Origin: Massilia sp. BJB1822
GTDB taxonomy: Bacteria > Pseudomonadota > Gammaproteobacteria > Burkholderiales > Burkholderiaceae_D
Assembly (NCBI RefSeq): GCF_013369485.1
Contig: NZ_JABWEB010000002.1
Location: forward strand, 558,001-622,000
Direction: 5' to 3'
DNA length: 64,000 bases
The translations under genes were made by a program, and so were the position numbers. The notes under the pieces are model-generated. The model was given only the letters and a program-made list of their open reading frames with translations. It was not told the DNA's origin and did not search any database. This document shows positions 29,397 through 37,717 of this stretch, piece by piece (within the stretch, counting starts at the first letter, position 1; the number at the start of each line of letters is the position of its first letter).

Positions 29397-30266
29397 ATGC
29401 TGAAGAAGATTCAGAGTATTGACAGCGCGCCCCAACCCCATTGGGTCGGTAATGGTTTCCCAGTGCGCTCGCTGTTCAGCTACAACAGCCTCGGTGCGCA
29501 GCTAAGTCCCTTCCTGCTGTTGGATTACGCAGGCCCGGCACGTTTCGAGCCGACCAGCCAGCAGCGCGGTGTTGGCGTGCACCCGCATCGCGGTTTTGAA
29601 ACCGTAACCATCGTCTACGACGGGGAAGTCGCACACCGCGATTCGACCGGAGCGGACGGCGTCATCGGTCCGGGCGATGTGCAATGGATGACGGCGGCCT
29701 CCGGCATTTTGCATGAGGAATTTCACTCGAAAAAATTCAGCCACAGTGGCGGACAGCTGGAAATGGTGCAGCTCTGGGTCAACCTGCCGGCCCGGGACAA
29801 GATGGGACCGCCGGGTTACCAGTCCATCCTGGACGTGCACATTCCCAGCGTTCCATTGCCTGACGGGGCTGGGCAGGTGCGCGTGATCGCGGGTGAGTTC
29901 GGCGGCCACAAGGGGCCGGCCAGAACCCATACGCCAATCAATGTATGGGATCTGCGTCTGTGCCAGGGCGGTCAGGCGCTGTTGCATTTGCCTGAAGGGC
30001 ATACCACGGTGCTGGTTGTGCTGCGCGGCACCGTGTTGGTCAATGACCTGCAGATGCTGCGCGAGGCGCAAACGGTATTACTGGATCGCGGTGGCGACGA
30101 GCTGAGGCTCAAGGCTGACGCCGACGCGGTGATCCTGATCCTGGGCGGCGAACCGATCGACGAGCCGATCGTTGGATACGGACCCATCGTCATGAACACG
30201 CAGCATGAAATCAACCAGGCTTTCGAAGACCTTGAAAGCGGCCGCTTCGGGCGTCTTGTCGCCTGA
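29397..30266 (+). CDS. Pirin family protein
   Basis: A 289-residue bicupin. The N-terminal cupin has the pirin metal motif HPHRGFETVT (His-x-His) with a later HEEFHS (His/Glu), and GPGDVQWMTAASGILHEE is the family signature. Bacterial pirins include quercetin dioxygenases and metabolic modulators; the substrate here is unknown. The C-terminal cupin has no such metal set. ATG 29397 follows CAGGAGAAACAA. It heads a rightward unit with two YcaC-like hydrolases, 33 bases before the first. Confidence 0.93.
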   Translation: MLKKIQSIDSAPQPHWVGNGFPVRSLFSYNSLGAQLSPFLLLDYAGPARFEPTSQQRGVGVHPHRGFETVTIVYDGEVAHRDSTGADGVIGPGDVQWMTAASGILHEEFHSKKFSHSGGQLEMVQLWVNLPARDKMGPPGYQSILDVHIPSVPLPDGAGQVRVIAGEFGGHKGPARTHTPINVWDLRLCQGGQALLHLPEGHTTVLVVLRGTVLVNDLQMLREAQTVLLDRGGDELRLKADADAVILILGGEPIDEPIVGYGPIVMNTQHEINQAFEDLESGRFGRLVA

Positions 30267-30299
30267 TTTCCTTCACCCATTCCAATTCAGGAGATTGAT

Positions 30300-30989
30300 A
30301 TGTCCTTACCCCAAAACACTGCCAACTTCAACGGCGCCCGCCCGGTCATCGATCCCGACGACGCCGTGATGCTGCTCATCGATCATCAGAGCGGTCTGTT
30401 CCAGACCGTGAACGATATGCCGATGTCCAGGCTGCGCGCGCATGCCGCTGCGCTGGCCAAAATGGCGACGCTGGCTCGTATGCCCGTCATCACCACGGCT
30501 TCTGTACCGCAAGGCCCAAACGGGCCGCTGATCCCGGAAATCCATGAGAACGCGCCACACGCACAGTACGTGGCGCGCAAGGGCGAGATCAATGCCTGGG
30601 ATAATCCGGACTTTGTCGCCGCGGTCAAAGCAACCGGCCGCAACACCTTGATCATCGCCGGTACGATCACCAGTGTGTGCATGGCCTTTCCTGCCATTAG
30701 CGCGGCGCACGCCGGCTACAAAGTCTTTGCGGTAGTCGATGCGTCGGGCACCTATTCCAAGATGGCCCAGGAGATCACGCTGGCGCGTGTGGTGCAAGCG
30801 GGCGTTGTGCCGATGGATACTGCAGCCGTTGCATCGGAAATCCAGCGCACCTGGAACCGTGACGACGCGTTGCAGTGGGCCGATGTCTACACCAGGATCT
30901 TCCCCGAGTACGCTTTGCTGATCGAAAGCTACGGCAAGGCGCAGGACGTGGCAAAAAACGAAGAGGTTCTTGATTCGCAGCGCGCCTGA
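30300..30989 (+). CDS. Isochorismatase-family cysteine hydrolase, YcaC-like (first copy)
   Basis: A 229-residue hydrolase of the isochorismatase superfamily. The catalytic Asp is in LLIDHQSG (~27), the conserved Lys lies in KATGRN region (~105-110), and the nucleophile Cys in [10 protein letters not shown] (~125). The INAWDNPDF motif is shared with YcaC. AGGAG lies seven bases before ATG 30300. It is about 45% similar in motif order to the next gene, so the two look like an old tandem duplication. The natural substrate is unknown. Confidence 0.9.
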   Translation: MSLPQNTANFNGARPVIDPDDAVMLLIDHQSGLFQTVNDMPMSRLRAHAAALAKMATLARMPVITTASVPQGPNGPLIPEIHENAPHAQYVARKGEINAWDNPDFVAAVKATGRNTLIIAGTITSVCMAFPAISAAHAGYKVFAVVDASGTYSKMAQEITLARVVQAGVVPMDTAAVASEIQRTWNRDDALQWADVYTRIFPEYALLIESYGKAQDVAKNEEVLDSQRA

Positions 30990-31014
30990 GCGCTGCCGGC
31001 ATAGGGAGTTTGAC

Positions 31015-31644
31015 ATGAGCGATAAATCATATGTCCGGTTGGACACGCATAATGCTGCTGTCCTGCTGGTCGATCATCAGGCGGGGCTGCTCTCGCTAGT
31101 GCGCGATATCGACCCGGACAAGTTCAAGAACAATGTGCTGGCGCTGGCCGATCTGGCAAAGTACTTCAAACTGCCGACGATCCTTACCACCAGCTTTGAG
31201 GATGGACCAAATGGGCCGCTGGTACCGGAACTCAAACAGATGTTCCCTGATGCACCATTTATTCCGCGCCCCGGCCAGATCAATGCATGGGATAACGAGG
31301 ACTTTGTGCAAGCAGTCAAGGCCACCGGAAAGAAGCAGCTGATCATTGCCGGTGTCGTGACCGAAGTGTGCGTGGCGTTTCCGGCGCTGTCCGCGCTGGC
31401 CGAGGGCTATGAAGTCTTTGTCATTACGGATGCGTCTGGCACGTTCAACGAAGTCACGCGCCATTCCGCCTGGAACCGCATGGCCAATGCGGGCGCGCAA
31501 TTGATGACATGGTTCGGTGCGGCCTGTGAACTGCACCGTGATTGGCGCAATGATGTCGAGGGCTTGGGCGCGCTGTTCTCCAATCATATCCCCGATTATC
31601 GCAATCTGATCACTGCCTACACAACGGCCAAGGGTGCTCGCTGA
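31015..31644 (+). CDS. Isochorismatase-family cysteine hydrolase, YcaC-like (second copy)
   Basis: A 209-residue hydrolase very close to the YcaC type: LLVDHQAG (Asp), RPGQINAWDNEDF, KATGKKQLIIAG (Lys) and VVTEVCVAFPAL (nucleophile Cys), then FVITDASGTFNE. GGGAG lies eight bases before ATG 31015. It follows the first copy by 25 bases and is presumably co-transcribed with pirin and the first copy. Substrate unknown. Confidence 0.93.
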   Translation: MSDKSYVRLDTHNAAVLLVDHQAGLLSLVRDIDPDKFKNNVLALADLAKYFKLPTILTTSFEDGPNGPLVPELKQMFPDAPFIPRPGQINAWDNEDFVQAVKATGKKQLIIAGVVTEVCVAFPALSALAEGYEVFVITDASGTFNEVTRHSAWNRMANAGAQLMTWFGAACELHRDWRNDVEGLGALFSNHIPDYRNLITAYTTAKGAR

Positions 31645-31652
31645 GCACACAA

Positions 31653-31674
31653 GGGGGAGGCTGCATGCTCCCCC
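31653..31674 (+). terminator. GC-rich hairpin between the second YcaC gene and the small ORF
   Basis: A 7-bp perfect stem GGGGGAG / CTCCCCC with an 8-base loop, nine bases after the upstream stop. No T run follows, so it may stabilise or partly terminate the transcript rather than end it. Confidence 0.45.
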
Positions 31675-31690
31675 ACATTGGGAGAAAAAC

Positions 31691-31942
31691 ATGCAAGAGC
31701 ATGGCATCGTTGCCCAGGTCAACGCCAGCATAGGGCGCCTGGCACTACGCGTCGCGGACGGCAGCTACGTGTTGGCCGAGCAATTAGATACGCAACCGCT
31801 GCGAACTGGCCAGGAGCTTTCCGGCGAAATGGCCGTAGTGGGTATGGAAACCTTCACTGACCGGCAATCGGCGGCCAGGTATGGCGTCTTCGTCGTCGCG
31901 TATGGCTTGTCGCGGGAGGCCGTGGAACAGGAGCTGCGCTAG
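31691..31942 (+). CDS. Small hypothetical protein, last gene of the pirin-YcaC module
   Basis: An 83-residue protein (MQEHGIVAQVNASIGRLALR...) rich in short beta-type segments, with QLDTQPLRTGQELSGEM in the middle. Its composition suggests a small beta-barrel, but I do not recognise the family. GGGAG lies six bases before ATG 31691. Repeat copy B begins 26 bases after its stop, so this gene marks the right end of the bracketed module. Confidence 0.65.
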   Translation: MQEHGIVAQVNASIGRLALRVADGSYVLAEQLDTQPLRTGQELSGEMAVVGMETFTDRQSAARYGVFVVAYGLSREAVEQELR

Positions 31943-31967
31943 TGTGTCGGCAGGGCGGGAAATGACG

Positions 31968-32040
31968 CAAAATCTCACGTGATTCGTGGAGGAGCGTGCC
32001 GACCGCCCGTCGCAACTGCCGCATCGAGAGGATGGGATGA
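31968..32040 (+). repeat. 73-bp direct repeat, copy B
   Basis: Matches copy A (28287-28359) at 67 of 73 positions in the same orientation. It ends GAGAGGATGGGATGA, where GAGAGG sits five bases before an ATG that opens a 53-codon frame (32037-32198), so here the repeat looks like the leader of a small gene. Confidence 0.9.
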
Positions 32041-32198
32041 GTTTGCTTCTTACTGCTACGCTAAACGAGGCGCGAGCGTGGAACTTGGCGCACGGTGCAG
32101 ATGACTCGCGGATCTGCCCGCTGCTCTTTGCGCTGTGGTTCGGGAAAAAGGCATGTCAGGAGGCAGGTAGCGCTTCCGCTGTATTCCCTTCGCCGTAG
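32037..32198 (+). CDS. Possible small ORF downstream of repeat copy B
   Basis: A 53-residue frame (MSLLLTATLNEARAWNLAHG...) preceded by GAGAGG from the repeat. Its 3' end overlaps the convergent DUF1845 gene by 43 bases. Support is only the ribosome site and repeat context. Confidence 0.35.
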   Translation: MSLLLTATLNEARAWNLAHGADDSRICPLLFALWFGKKACQEAGSASAVFPSP

Positions 32199-32974
32199 CT
32201 GGCCGACCCGTTCGATGCGGTTGGCAGTGCAAGCGAGAAAGCGGGGAGGGCTGCCTCTGGAGCCTCCTGGACGCTGGCGCCCGGCATGCCATTGCCGGCA
32301 AGCGCCATGTCGCGCTTCGCAATGGCACCTTTGTCGGCGGCCGGGTGGGTGGATCCCTTCCTGTCACCTGTCAACAGCACGTTGATGCGTCGTTCCAGTC
32401 CCATCCTCAATGTGCGTGCTGCGCTGGCGGCGCTGCGCACGGATTTTTTGATACGGGCTTTTTGGACGCTCAGCTGGCTGCTGCTCATCGCCTCATCGAT
32501 GCACAGAGTTTCGAGCATGGGCATGAGCTGGTCGACCTTCCCGATCATCTCCAGCAGGCGCCGGCCTAGCATGGAAAAGACTTTTGCCTCGATGTTGAGG
32601 GGCTCGACGTCGTAGCTGGCGAGGTTGATGATGCCGTGTGCGTGGCACTTTGCCTCCGTATCGGCCAGCACCTGATTTAAGCGCGCGATGCGTACATCGA
32701 GCATGGTGCGCAGTTCCTGCTCGACCTTGTCGACGTCCTCGTCGGCAAGCCGGATGCGCGCAAAAACGGCGATGTAGTGGAAGTTCATCTGCGTCACATC
32801 AAAGCAGCGCAGGTACAGCCGCTTGCCTTCCGGACTGGAGAGGATGATGTTGATCTTGCGGCTGGCCGATTCGACCTGGGTCAGATCGGTTGCCGCTTGC
32901 CGCGCGAGGAGCTTGCGGTTGGTGGCGCCATGATCGGCACGAACGATCGCTGGCGGGTGGGCGCGCTGGTGCAT
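32156..32974 (-). CDS. AcaB-like / DUF1845 ICE protein
   Basis: A 272-residue protein with a core resembling the DUF1845 (PFL_4669, AcaB) family found on conjugative elements: NFHYIAVFARIRLADEDVDK, long helices, NLASYDVEPLNIEAKVF, then LEMIGKVDQLMPMLETLCID and an Arg-rich helix (KKSVRSAASAARTLRMGLER). The C-terminal ~70 residues are low complexity. AcaB acts as an activator in IncC plasmids; the same role here is inference. ATG 32974 has GGAGG six bases upstream, so the longer frame to 33037 is rejected. It is the only leftward gene in the control block besides the repressor. Confidence 0.6.
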   Translation of the reverse strand: MHQRAHPPAIVRADHGATNRKLLARQAATDLTQVESASRKINIILSSPEGKRLYLRCFDVTQMNFHYIAVFARIRLADEDVDKVEQELRTMLDVRIARLNQVLADTEAKCHAHGIINLASYDVEPLNIEAKVFSMLGRRLLEMIGKVDQLMPMLETLCIDEAMSSSQLSVQKARIKKSVRSAASAARTLRMGLERRINVLLTGDRKGSTHPAADKGAIAKRDMALAGNGMPGASVQEAPEAALPAFSLALPTASNGSASYGEGNTAEALPAS

Positions 32975-33449
32975 GATTTGCCTCCACGGTGTGTCGCTGC
33001 TACCCCTCATGGTCTGCCAGCGCAATTGCCTGTGCAAGGCGAAAGCGCGCTCATCGCGCTGGCCTTTTCGTGCGGCAGTTGCGGGCGTGCTGCCTGTTGC
33101 TGCGCGCGCTTGCCACTACAAAACCCGCGGCCAAGGCCTGCAGGCCGTGGCCGTGCGGTGGTATCGCTTTTCCGCGAACGTACCCTGGCGCCGCTGCCTG
33201 GGCCGCCTACAATACCTGATAGCAGCCATGGGGTGTCCAAGGGACGTTCAACCGTCCTCTCAAGCCGCATCGGCTGCACGGTATTTCTCGGTTTCTGCAA
33301 CGGTAGCTGGCAGCCCGTTGAAACGGCATTTGCCGCAGTAGTGAAGCCAGCCTCACATTCACCGGCCATTGGCCGGCACCCCTCAATCCCCATGGGACAA
33401 CCATCCCATGCGGGTGATTGTCCCGCCTGTTATATCCAGGGAGGCAATC
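32975..33449. promoter_or_regulatory. 475-bp divergent intergenic region with three palindromes (regulatory or oriT candidate)
   Basis: No gene is supported. Three strong inverted repeats are present. At 33128-33153 the perfect palindrome GGCCTGCAGGCC is extended by CGGCCA/TGGCCG arms. At 33361-33375 lies CCGGCCA-T-TGGCCGG. At 33393-33423 GGGACAA pairs with TTGTCCC around an inner CCC/GGG stem. The last ends about 16 bases before the ribosome site of the next gene. The cluster lies between divergent ICE genes and is the longest empty region of the backbone. Confidence 0.5.
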
Positions 33450-33959
33450 ATGAGGCAGTTCGCATCAATCCCTGACCGCCATGGCATCACGCCATGCACC
33501 CGCGTAGAGGAGACCCTGAACGATGAATCCGGCGACGAGGGTCCGGAATTCACCGAAGAGGAGGTTGTTCGTCTGCATTGGTGGCTGTTGCAAAAGGTCA
33601 GATTGCTCAGTAACGAGAACACGCCGCTGGCGGACAAGTTCGAGATCGTGCGCTGGGTGTTCACCGATCCGGTGCGCGACACCAGACCCTTCTCCTTTGT
33701 CAATTGCCTGCGCGTGGTGTCCTGCAGTCCGCTATCGCACTTGCCCTTTCTTGGTTCGCTCGACCCGCAAGAAGTGCGCGACTGGATCGGCGCCCGTCTG
33801 CGCCATTGGATCGAAGCGACGCTGCAGCAGTACCCGGATTGGGTGCGCCAGGAAGTCATGGCCAACCCTGAATGGGTTGCCGAATGCCTGGCTAGAAATC
33901 CGCAATGGCTCAATGAAGAAGTCCGGCGCCACAGTGTGCGCCAGGACCTGTTTTCCTGA
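33450..33959 (+). CDS. ICE backbone hypothetical protein
   Basis: A 169-residue protein, acidic near residues 20-40 (ETLNDESGDEGPEFTEEEVV), then Trp-rich helices (LHWWLLQKVRLL, FEIVRWVF, RHWIEATLQQYPDWVRQEVM). Its C-terminal NPEWVAECLARNPQWLNEEV shows a two-fold NP-x-W repeat. I do not recognise it. A strong ribosome site (GGGAGG) precedes ATG 33450. It heads a rightward set with the two genes below. Confidence 0.7.
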   Translation: MRQFASIPDRHGITPCTRVEETLNDESGDEGPEFTEEEVVRLHWWLLQKVRLLSNENTPLADKFEIVRWVFTDPVRDTRPFSFVNCLRVVSCSPLSHLPFLGSLDPQEVRDWIGARLRHWIEATLQQYPDWVRQEVMANPEWVAECLARNPQWLNEEVRRHSVRQDLFS

Positions 33960-34026
33960 TGGCGCTGCTTGCCACGGTCCCCGTGATCGGCCGGGGCAGG
34001 CGCTATCGCAATGAAGGGAGAAAATC

Positions 34027-34335
34027 ATGTGCAACGAAAACAAGATATTTCTGTCCCCCAGCCAGCATTACCGGCAGGTGCAGAATCTGGACGATCTGGA
34101 CTATCTGATCAAGGAGAGCGAGTTGCTGACAGGCGCTCCTGGCCGCCGATTTCACCTGCGCAGCCATGATCAGCAGGTCACGATTGCGCTGGAATGGGAT
34201 GGCTACCTGATCCGCAACCTGAATCGGGGCGATCCCATCAAGACGATCTATCTGCCGCGCCTGCTGCTGCCGCAGGCCATGCTTGGGTATGTGCTCAGGA
34301 CTGGCCGGCTGTTCACCCGGCGTCTGCCTGGATAG
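34027..34335 (+). CDS. ICE backbone hypothetical protein
   Basis: A 102-residue soluble protein (MCNENKIFLSPSQHYRQVQN...). GGGAG lies seven to eight bases before ATG 34027. No recognised domain. Position directly upstream of the primase suggests a shared transcript. Confidence 0.65.
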   Translation: MCNENKIFLSPSQHYRQVQNLDDLDYLIKESELLTGAPGRRFHLRSHDQQVTIALEWDGYLIRNLNRGDPIKTIYLPRLLLPQAMLGYVLRTGRLFTRRLPG

Positions 34336-34359
34336 ACCTGCCGCGGCAGGGGGCATGCC

Positions 34360-35361
34360 ATGAACGAACAGACGAAGGCGCGTTTTGCGCGCGCGCGTGA
34401 GCAGGCAGCTGGTCGCTGGACGGGCCTGCTGCTGTCGCTGGGCGTTGCCGAGAAAGTGCTTAACCGCAGAAACCAGCCTTGTCCGCTGGCCGGCTGCGGT
34501 GGTACCGACCGTTTCCAGTACACCGACAAGTACGGTGACGGCAACTACATTTGCCGTGCTTGCGGCGTGGGCGGCGGCTTCAAGCTGCTGATGGGCTATT
34601 TTGGCTGGAATGCCACGACGGCCTTGGCGCACGTGGAGCAATGCTTGGGCACTTCCGTGGCACCGGCAGGCGTCCCGGAGGGGCCGGATGTCACGCGCAT
34701 GCTGCGCCGCATCCTGTCAGAGACGCGCACCATCGCGCAGGGCGATGAGGTCGACCGCTATTTGTGCGGCCGGGGGCTGGATATGGTGGTGTATCCAGCG
34801 GTGCTGCGTTATCACCCATCGCTGGGCTATTACGACAGTGACGACGTCACCGGCAAGCCGCGGCTGGCGGGGCGTTATGGCGCCATGGTGGCCCGTGTGC
34901 AGGACCGCCATGGGGAAACCATCTCCCTGCACCGCACCTATCTGGAACAGGGAGCCAAGGTGCAAGGGCGCAACGCCAAGAAGCTCTTGGGCGGCGGGAT
35001 GCAGGGCGGGGCCATCCGCCTGGCGCCGGCCAGCCGGGAGCTTGCTGTATGTGAGGGCATTGAAACTGGTCTGGCGGTCCTCAAGCGTACTGGGTTGCCG
35101 GTCTGGGTCGGTATCTGCGCCAGCAATCTGGAGCGGTTATGGATCCCGGAACAGGTGCGGCATCTGCGTATTTATGGCGACAACGATGCCGACACGATGT
35201 TCGATGGCCAGGCGGCCGCGTATGGCCTGGCGCGCAGCTTCATGAAGGACAGGAAGCGTTGCGCCGACAGGCGCGCCGAAGTGTTCATCCCGCGTGCCGA
35301 CGGCGCCGACTGGGCCGATGTGCTGACCCAGCACGCGGCGCCGGAGATGCGTGCGGCGTGA
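34360..35361 (+). CDS. Toprim-domain DNA primase, P4/ICE type
   Basis: A 333-residue primase-like protein. A zinc-ribbon (CPLAGCGGTDRFQY...YICRACGVGGGF, ~43-75) comes first, like the P4 alpha primase zinc-binding part, then a helical linker and a Toprim domain with the acidic residues in CEGIETG (~231) and GDNDAD (~273-276). No helicase domain follows, so it is a primase module only. It probably primes the complementary strand during replication or transfer of the element. Confidence 0.85.
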   Translation: MNEQTKARFARAREQAAGRWTGLLLSLGVAEKVLNRRNQPCPLAGCGGTDRFQYTDKYGDGNYICRACGVGGGFKLLMGYFGWNATTALAHVEQCLGTSVAPAGVPEGPDVTRMLRRILSETRTIAQGDEVDRYLCGRGLDMVVYPAVLRYHPSLGYYDSDDVTGKPRLAGRYGAMVARVQDRHGETISLHRTYLEQGAKVQGRNAKKLLGGGMQGGAIRLAPASRELAVCEGIETGLAVLKRTGLPVWVGICASNLERLWIPEQVRHLRIYGDNDADTMFDGQAAAYGLARSFMKDRKRCADRRAEVFIPRADGADWADVLTQHAAPEMRAA

Positions 35362-35521
35362 ACGGTAGCGCAACAGGAAAGAGGTAGGGCTGGCAGTCCT
35401 TGCCAGAGCAGGGTGTGCATGGGCACACAGGCGCCGCCGTCAGGCTGGCGCATTGATCGACCCCGCGGGGCCCGTCCCCGGTCGGGGAACGGGCGTCCGC
35501 CATCTGACTGGAGAATCCACC

Positions 35522-36589
35522 ATGAAAACCGGACGTTCCTTAACTGACCTGGCAACCGAACTGGAGCGCCAGGCCGCTATGAAGAAAGACCTGATGGTGC
35601 CGGCCAAGCGCATGAGTAGCGTGACGCACACATCGGGCCAGTGCAATGTGATGGTCGAGGAGGCGGGCGGTGCGGTGCGCTACCCGCTGAACGATACGGC
35701 CTGCAGCCAGCTGGCCAAGCGGCTCGATATTCCGTTCTCCTATTTCAAGAGGATGCGCGCGGACTATCCTGAGCTGCTGGACCAGAACGTCAATGGCTGG
35801 TTGCGGCGCAATGCGGCGGACAGCTATCTGCTGCGGACATTGGACGGCAGGGCGCGCGCTTTTTTGTCGACGCGCTACCGCCGCCTGGACAACTTCGATC
35901 TGGCTAAAAGCGTGCTGCCGATTCTGCAGCAGTTGCCGGGCGCGCGTTTCGAATCAGTCGAACTGACCGAAGCCAGGCTGTATTTGAAGGTGATCAGCGA
36001 GCGCACCACTTGCGAGGTGGCGCCGGGCGATGTGTTGCAGGCCGGTGTCATTGTCAGCAACTCGGAGATCGGTTGCGGCACCTTGCGGGTGGAGCCCTTG
36101 CTCTACCGGCTGGTGTGCAGCAATGGGTTGATCGTCTGCGACCGCAGCATGCGCAAGAACCATGCGGGTCGTGCGCTGGTGTCGGACGACGACGCGGTGC
36201 TCGTCTTCAAGGACGACACCCTGGAGGCCGACGACAAGGCCGTGTTCCTGAAGGTGCGCGATATGGTGCAGGCGGCCGTCTCGGAAACGACCTTCGAGCT
36301 GATCTCGGAGAAGATGCGCAAGACCATGGGCATTGCGCTCGTGGGCAATCCGGTCAAGGTTGTGGAGGTACTGGCGAACCGCTATGCGCTCAACGAAGCC
36401 GAGTGTACGGGCGTGCTGCGCCACCTGATCGAAGAGGGCGACCTCTCCGGCTACGGCCTGGTCAACGCCGTCACCGGCTACTCGCAGGACGTGGACGATT
36501 ACGATCGCGCCACGGAATTCGAGGAACTCGGCGGCAAGCTCTTGGCGCTAAGCGGCGGGGAGTGGAAGCAACTGGCGGAAGCCGCATAA
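35522..36589 (+). CDS. DUF932 family ICE protein
   Basis: A 355-residue protein of the DUF932 family, common on plasmids and conjugative elements. Recognisable segments are YPLNDTACSQLAKRLDIPFS, LLRTLDGRARAFLSTRYRRL, and SNSEIGCGTLRVEPLLYRLV. The family is related to LGT/YfjQ-type plasmid proteins and its biochemical function is not known. ATG 35522 sits in the family N-terminus; the frame to 35453 is longer but unneeded. Confidence 0.85.
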   Translation: MKTGRSLTDLATELERQAAMKKDLMVPAKRMSSVTHTSGQCNVMVEEAGGAVRYPLNDTACSQLAKRLDIPFSYFKRMRADYPELLDQNVNGWLRRNAADSYLLRTLDGRARAFLSTRYRRLDNFDLAKSVLPILQQLPGARFESVELTEARLYLKVISERTTCEVAPGDVLQAGVIVSNSEIGCGTLRVEPLLYRLVCSNGLIVCDRSMRKNHAGRALVSDDDAVLVFKDDTLEADDKAVFLKVRDMVQAAVSETTFELISEKMRKTMGIALVGNPVKVVEVLANRYALNEAECTGVLRHLIEEGDLSGYGLVNAVTGYSQDVDDYDRATEFEELGGKLLALSGGEWKQLAEAA

Positions 36590-36621
36590 CGCGGCCGATC
36601 TGCCAAGCAGGATCACGAACT

Positions 36622-36657
36622 TGCCTGTCCCGGTGGCCCTGGCCACTGTGGCAGGCA
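36622..36657. terminator. Bipartite hairpin between convergent genes
   Basis: TGCCTG (36622-36627) pairs with CAGGCA (36652-36657), enclosing TGGCC-CT-GGCCA (36634-36645). It lies in the 99-base gap between the convergent DUF932 and repressor stops, a natural site for bidirectional termination. Confidence 0.45.
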
Positions 36658-36688
36658 GGTTTGTCCTCCAATTGCGCACCTGGCCGCG

Positions 36689-37390
36689 CTACATGGCGCA
36701 AGCATTGATGGCCAGCTTCACCCGACCGAGTATGGTCAAGCCCATGGCGTGTGCGTGACCGTGGTCGCGCACCAGGGTCGTGCGGTAGCGGGCGTTCTCG
36801 CAGCGCAGCAGCAGTCCCTCGCCGACGCGGATCTCGATGTGGCGCACCAGGGTTTTGCCACGGTACTGGAGAAGGTAGACGCCGTTCGTATCGACCTGCT
36901 GGATGCTGTCATCGAAAAAGAAGGGGGCGCCATGTTGAATGAGTGGCGCCATGTCGTCGCCTTGCATCAGGGCCACCTGGTATGGCGCGCAGGCCTGGGC
37001 TTGTGCCAGGAGCGGCGCCAGCCAGTTCGCTTGGGCTGGCTTCGCCGGGGCGAGCTGCGAACGCAAGGCAGCCGGCAGCAGGCTGGTCGCCAGCGGCAGG
37101 CGCGCGGAGGACAGGCCGATGAGCCAGCCTGCATCGACCCCGAACTGGATGGACAGGAGGGCCAGCGAGGACAGGTCGGGCATGCCGGGGTGGTCCGGAT
37201 CGATCCAGCGCGCCACAGTTTGTGGTGCGCGCCCGGTCAACTCGCTGAGAAAATGCACGTACTGGTGCTGCGCAATGTCGCGCAGCGCCATCTCCGCCAC
37301 CAGCCGGTTGCGTAGGCCTGGAATGAGGTGGAGGTCGAGTTGCTGGGCCTGCTGACGGGAAAGCGGTGTGCTGCACTGGTTGGTCTCCAT
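36689..37390 (-). CDS. CI/LexA-type (S24-like) repressor lacking the catalytic dyad
   Basis: A 233-residue protein. The N-terminal half has a helix-turn-helix (LTGRAPQTVARWIDPDHPGM) and the C-terminal ~100 residues show the LexA/CI fold: ALMQGDDMAPLIQHGAPFFF and GVYLLQYRGKTLVRHIEI. Where the family has GDSM, with the nucleophile Ser, this reads GDDM; where it has VKR with the base Lys, this reads VRH. Self-cleavage is therefore unlikely. It is divergent from the FlhD/FlhC-like genes and probably represses them, as SetR does with setDC in SXT. Confidence 0.82.
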   Translation of the reverse strand: METNQCSTPLSRQQAQQLDLHLIPGLRNRLVAEMALRDIAQHQYVHFLSELTGRAPQTVARWIDPDHPGMPDLSSLALLSIQFGVDAGWLIGLSSARLPLATSLLPAALRSQLAPAKPAQANWLAPLLAQAQACAPYQVALMQGDDMAPLIQHGAPFFFDDSIQQVDTNGVYLLQYRGKTLVRHIEIRVGEGLLLRCENARYRTTLVRDHGHAHAMGLTILGRVKLAINACAM

Positions 37391-37717
37391 GGGGCAGTCG
37401 CTCGGATGGTAGGCAGGGCGGAATGTGGGTTGTTAGCAGTTGCTACTTTTAGTTGTCGATGATTTCAACATGCTACAAGTCGTTAGCATCTACTCGAAGG
37501 CGAAACGAAGTCAAGTGGGGTATCGTTTTGCTGTGCACACAACCAGCACTTGCTATTGACCGGCCTTGGACCCGGGTATAGCCTGACGCGTGATAGCGCG
37601 CAGTCTGCCCGTCCTTGGCCGCATACCGCAGAGTGCACAGGGGCCAGGTGCGCGGCGCTACCGGTACCTGAGTTTTTACCACGCCCCGGTATTGCTGGGG
37701 CAGAAGGGAGGTGGATG
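37391..37717. promoter_or_regulatory. Repressor/activator intergenic region with TAGCA/TGCTA half-sites
   Basis: This 327-base region has no gene. TAGCAGTTGCTA (37434-37445) is a dyad, ATGCTA (37470-37475) and TAGCAT (37484-37489) form a second wider dyad, and a lone TTGCTA (37550-37555) directly precedes TTGACC (37556-37561), a possible -35 with TATAGC 15 bases on. These are good candidates for operators bound by the adjacent repressor and for the rightward activator promoter. Confidence 0.6.
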
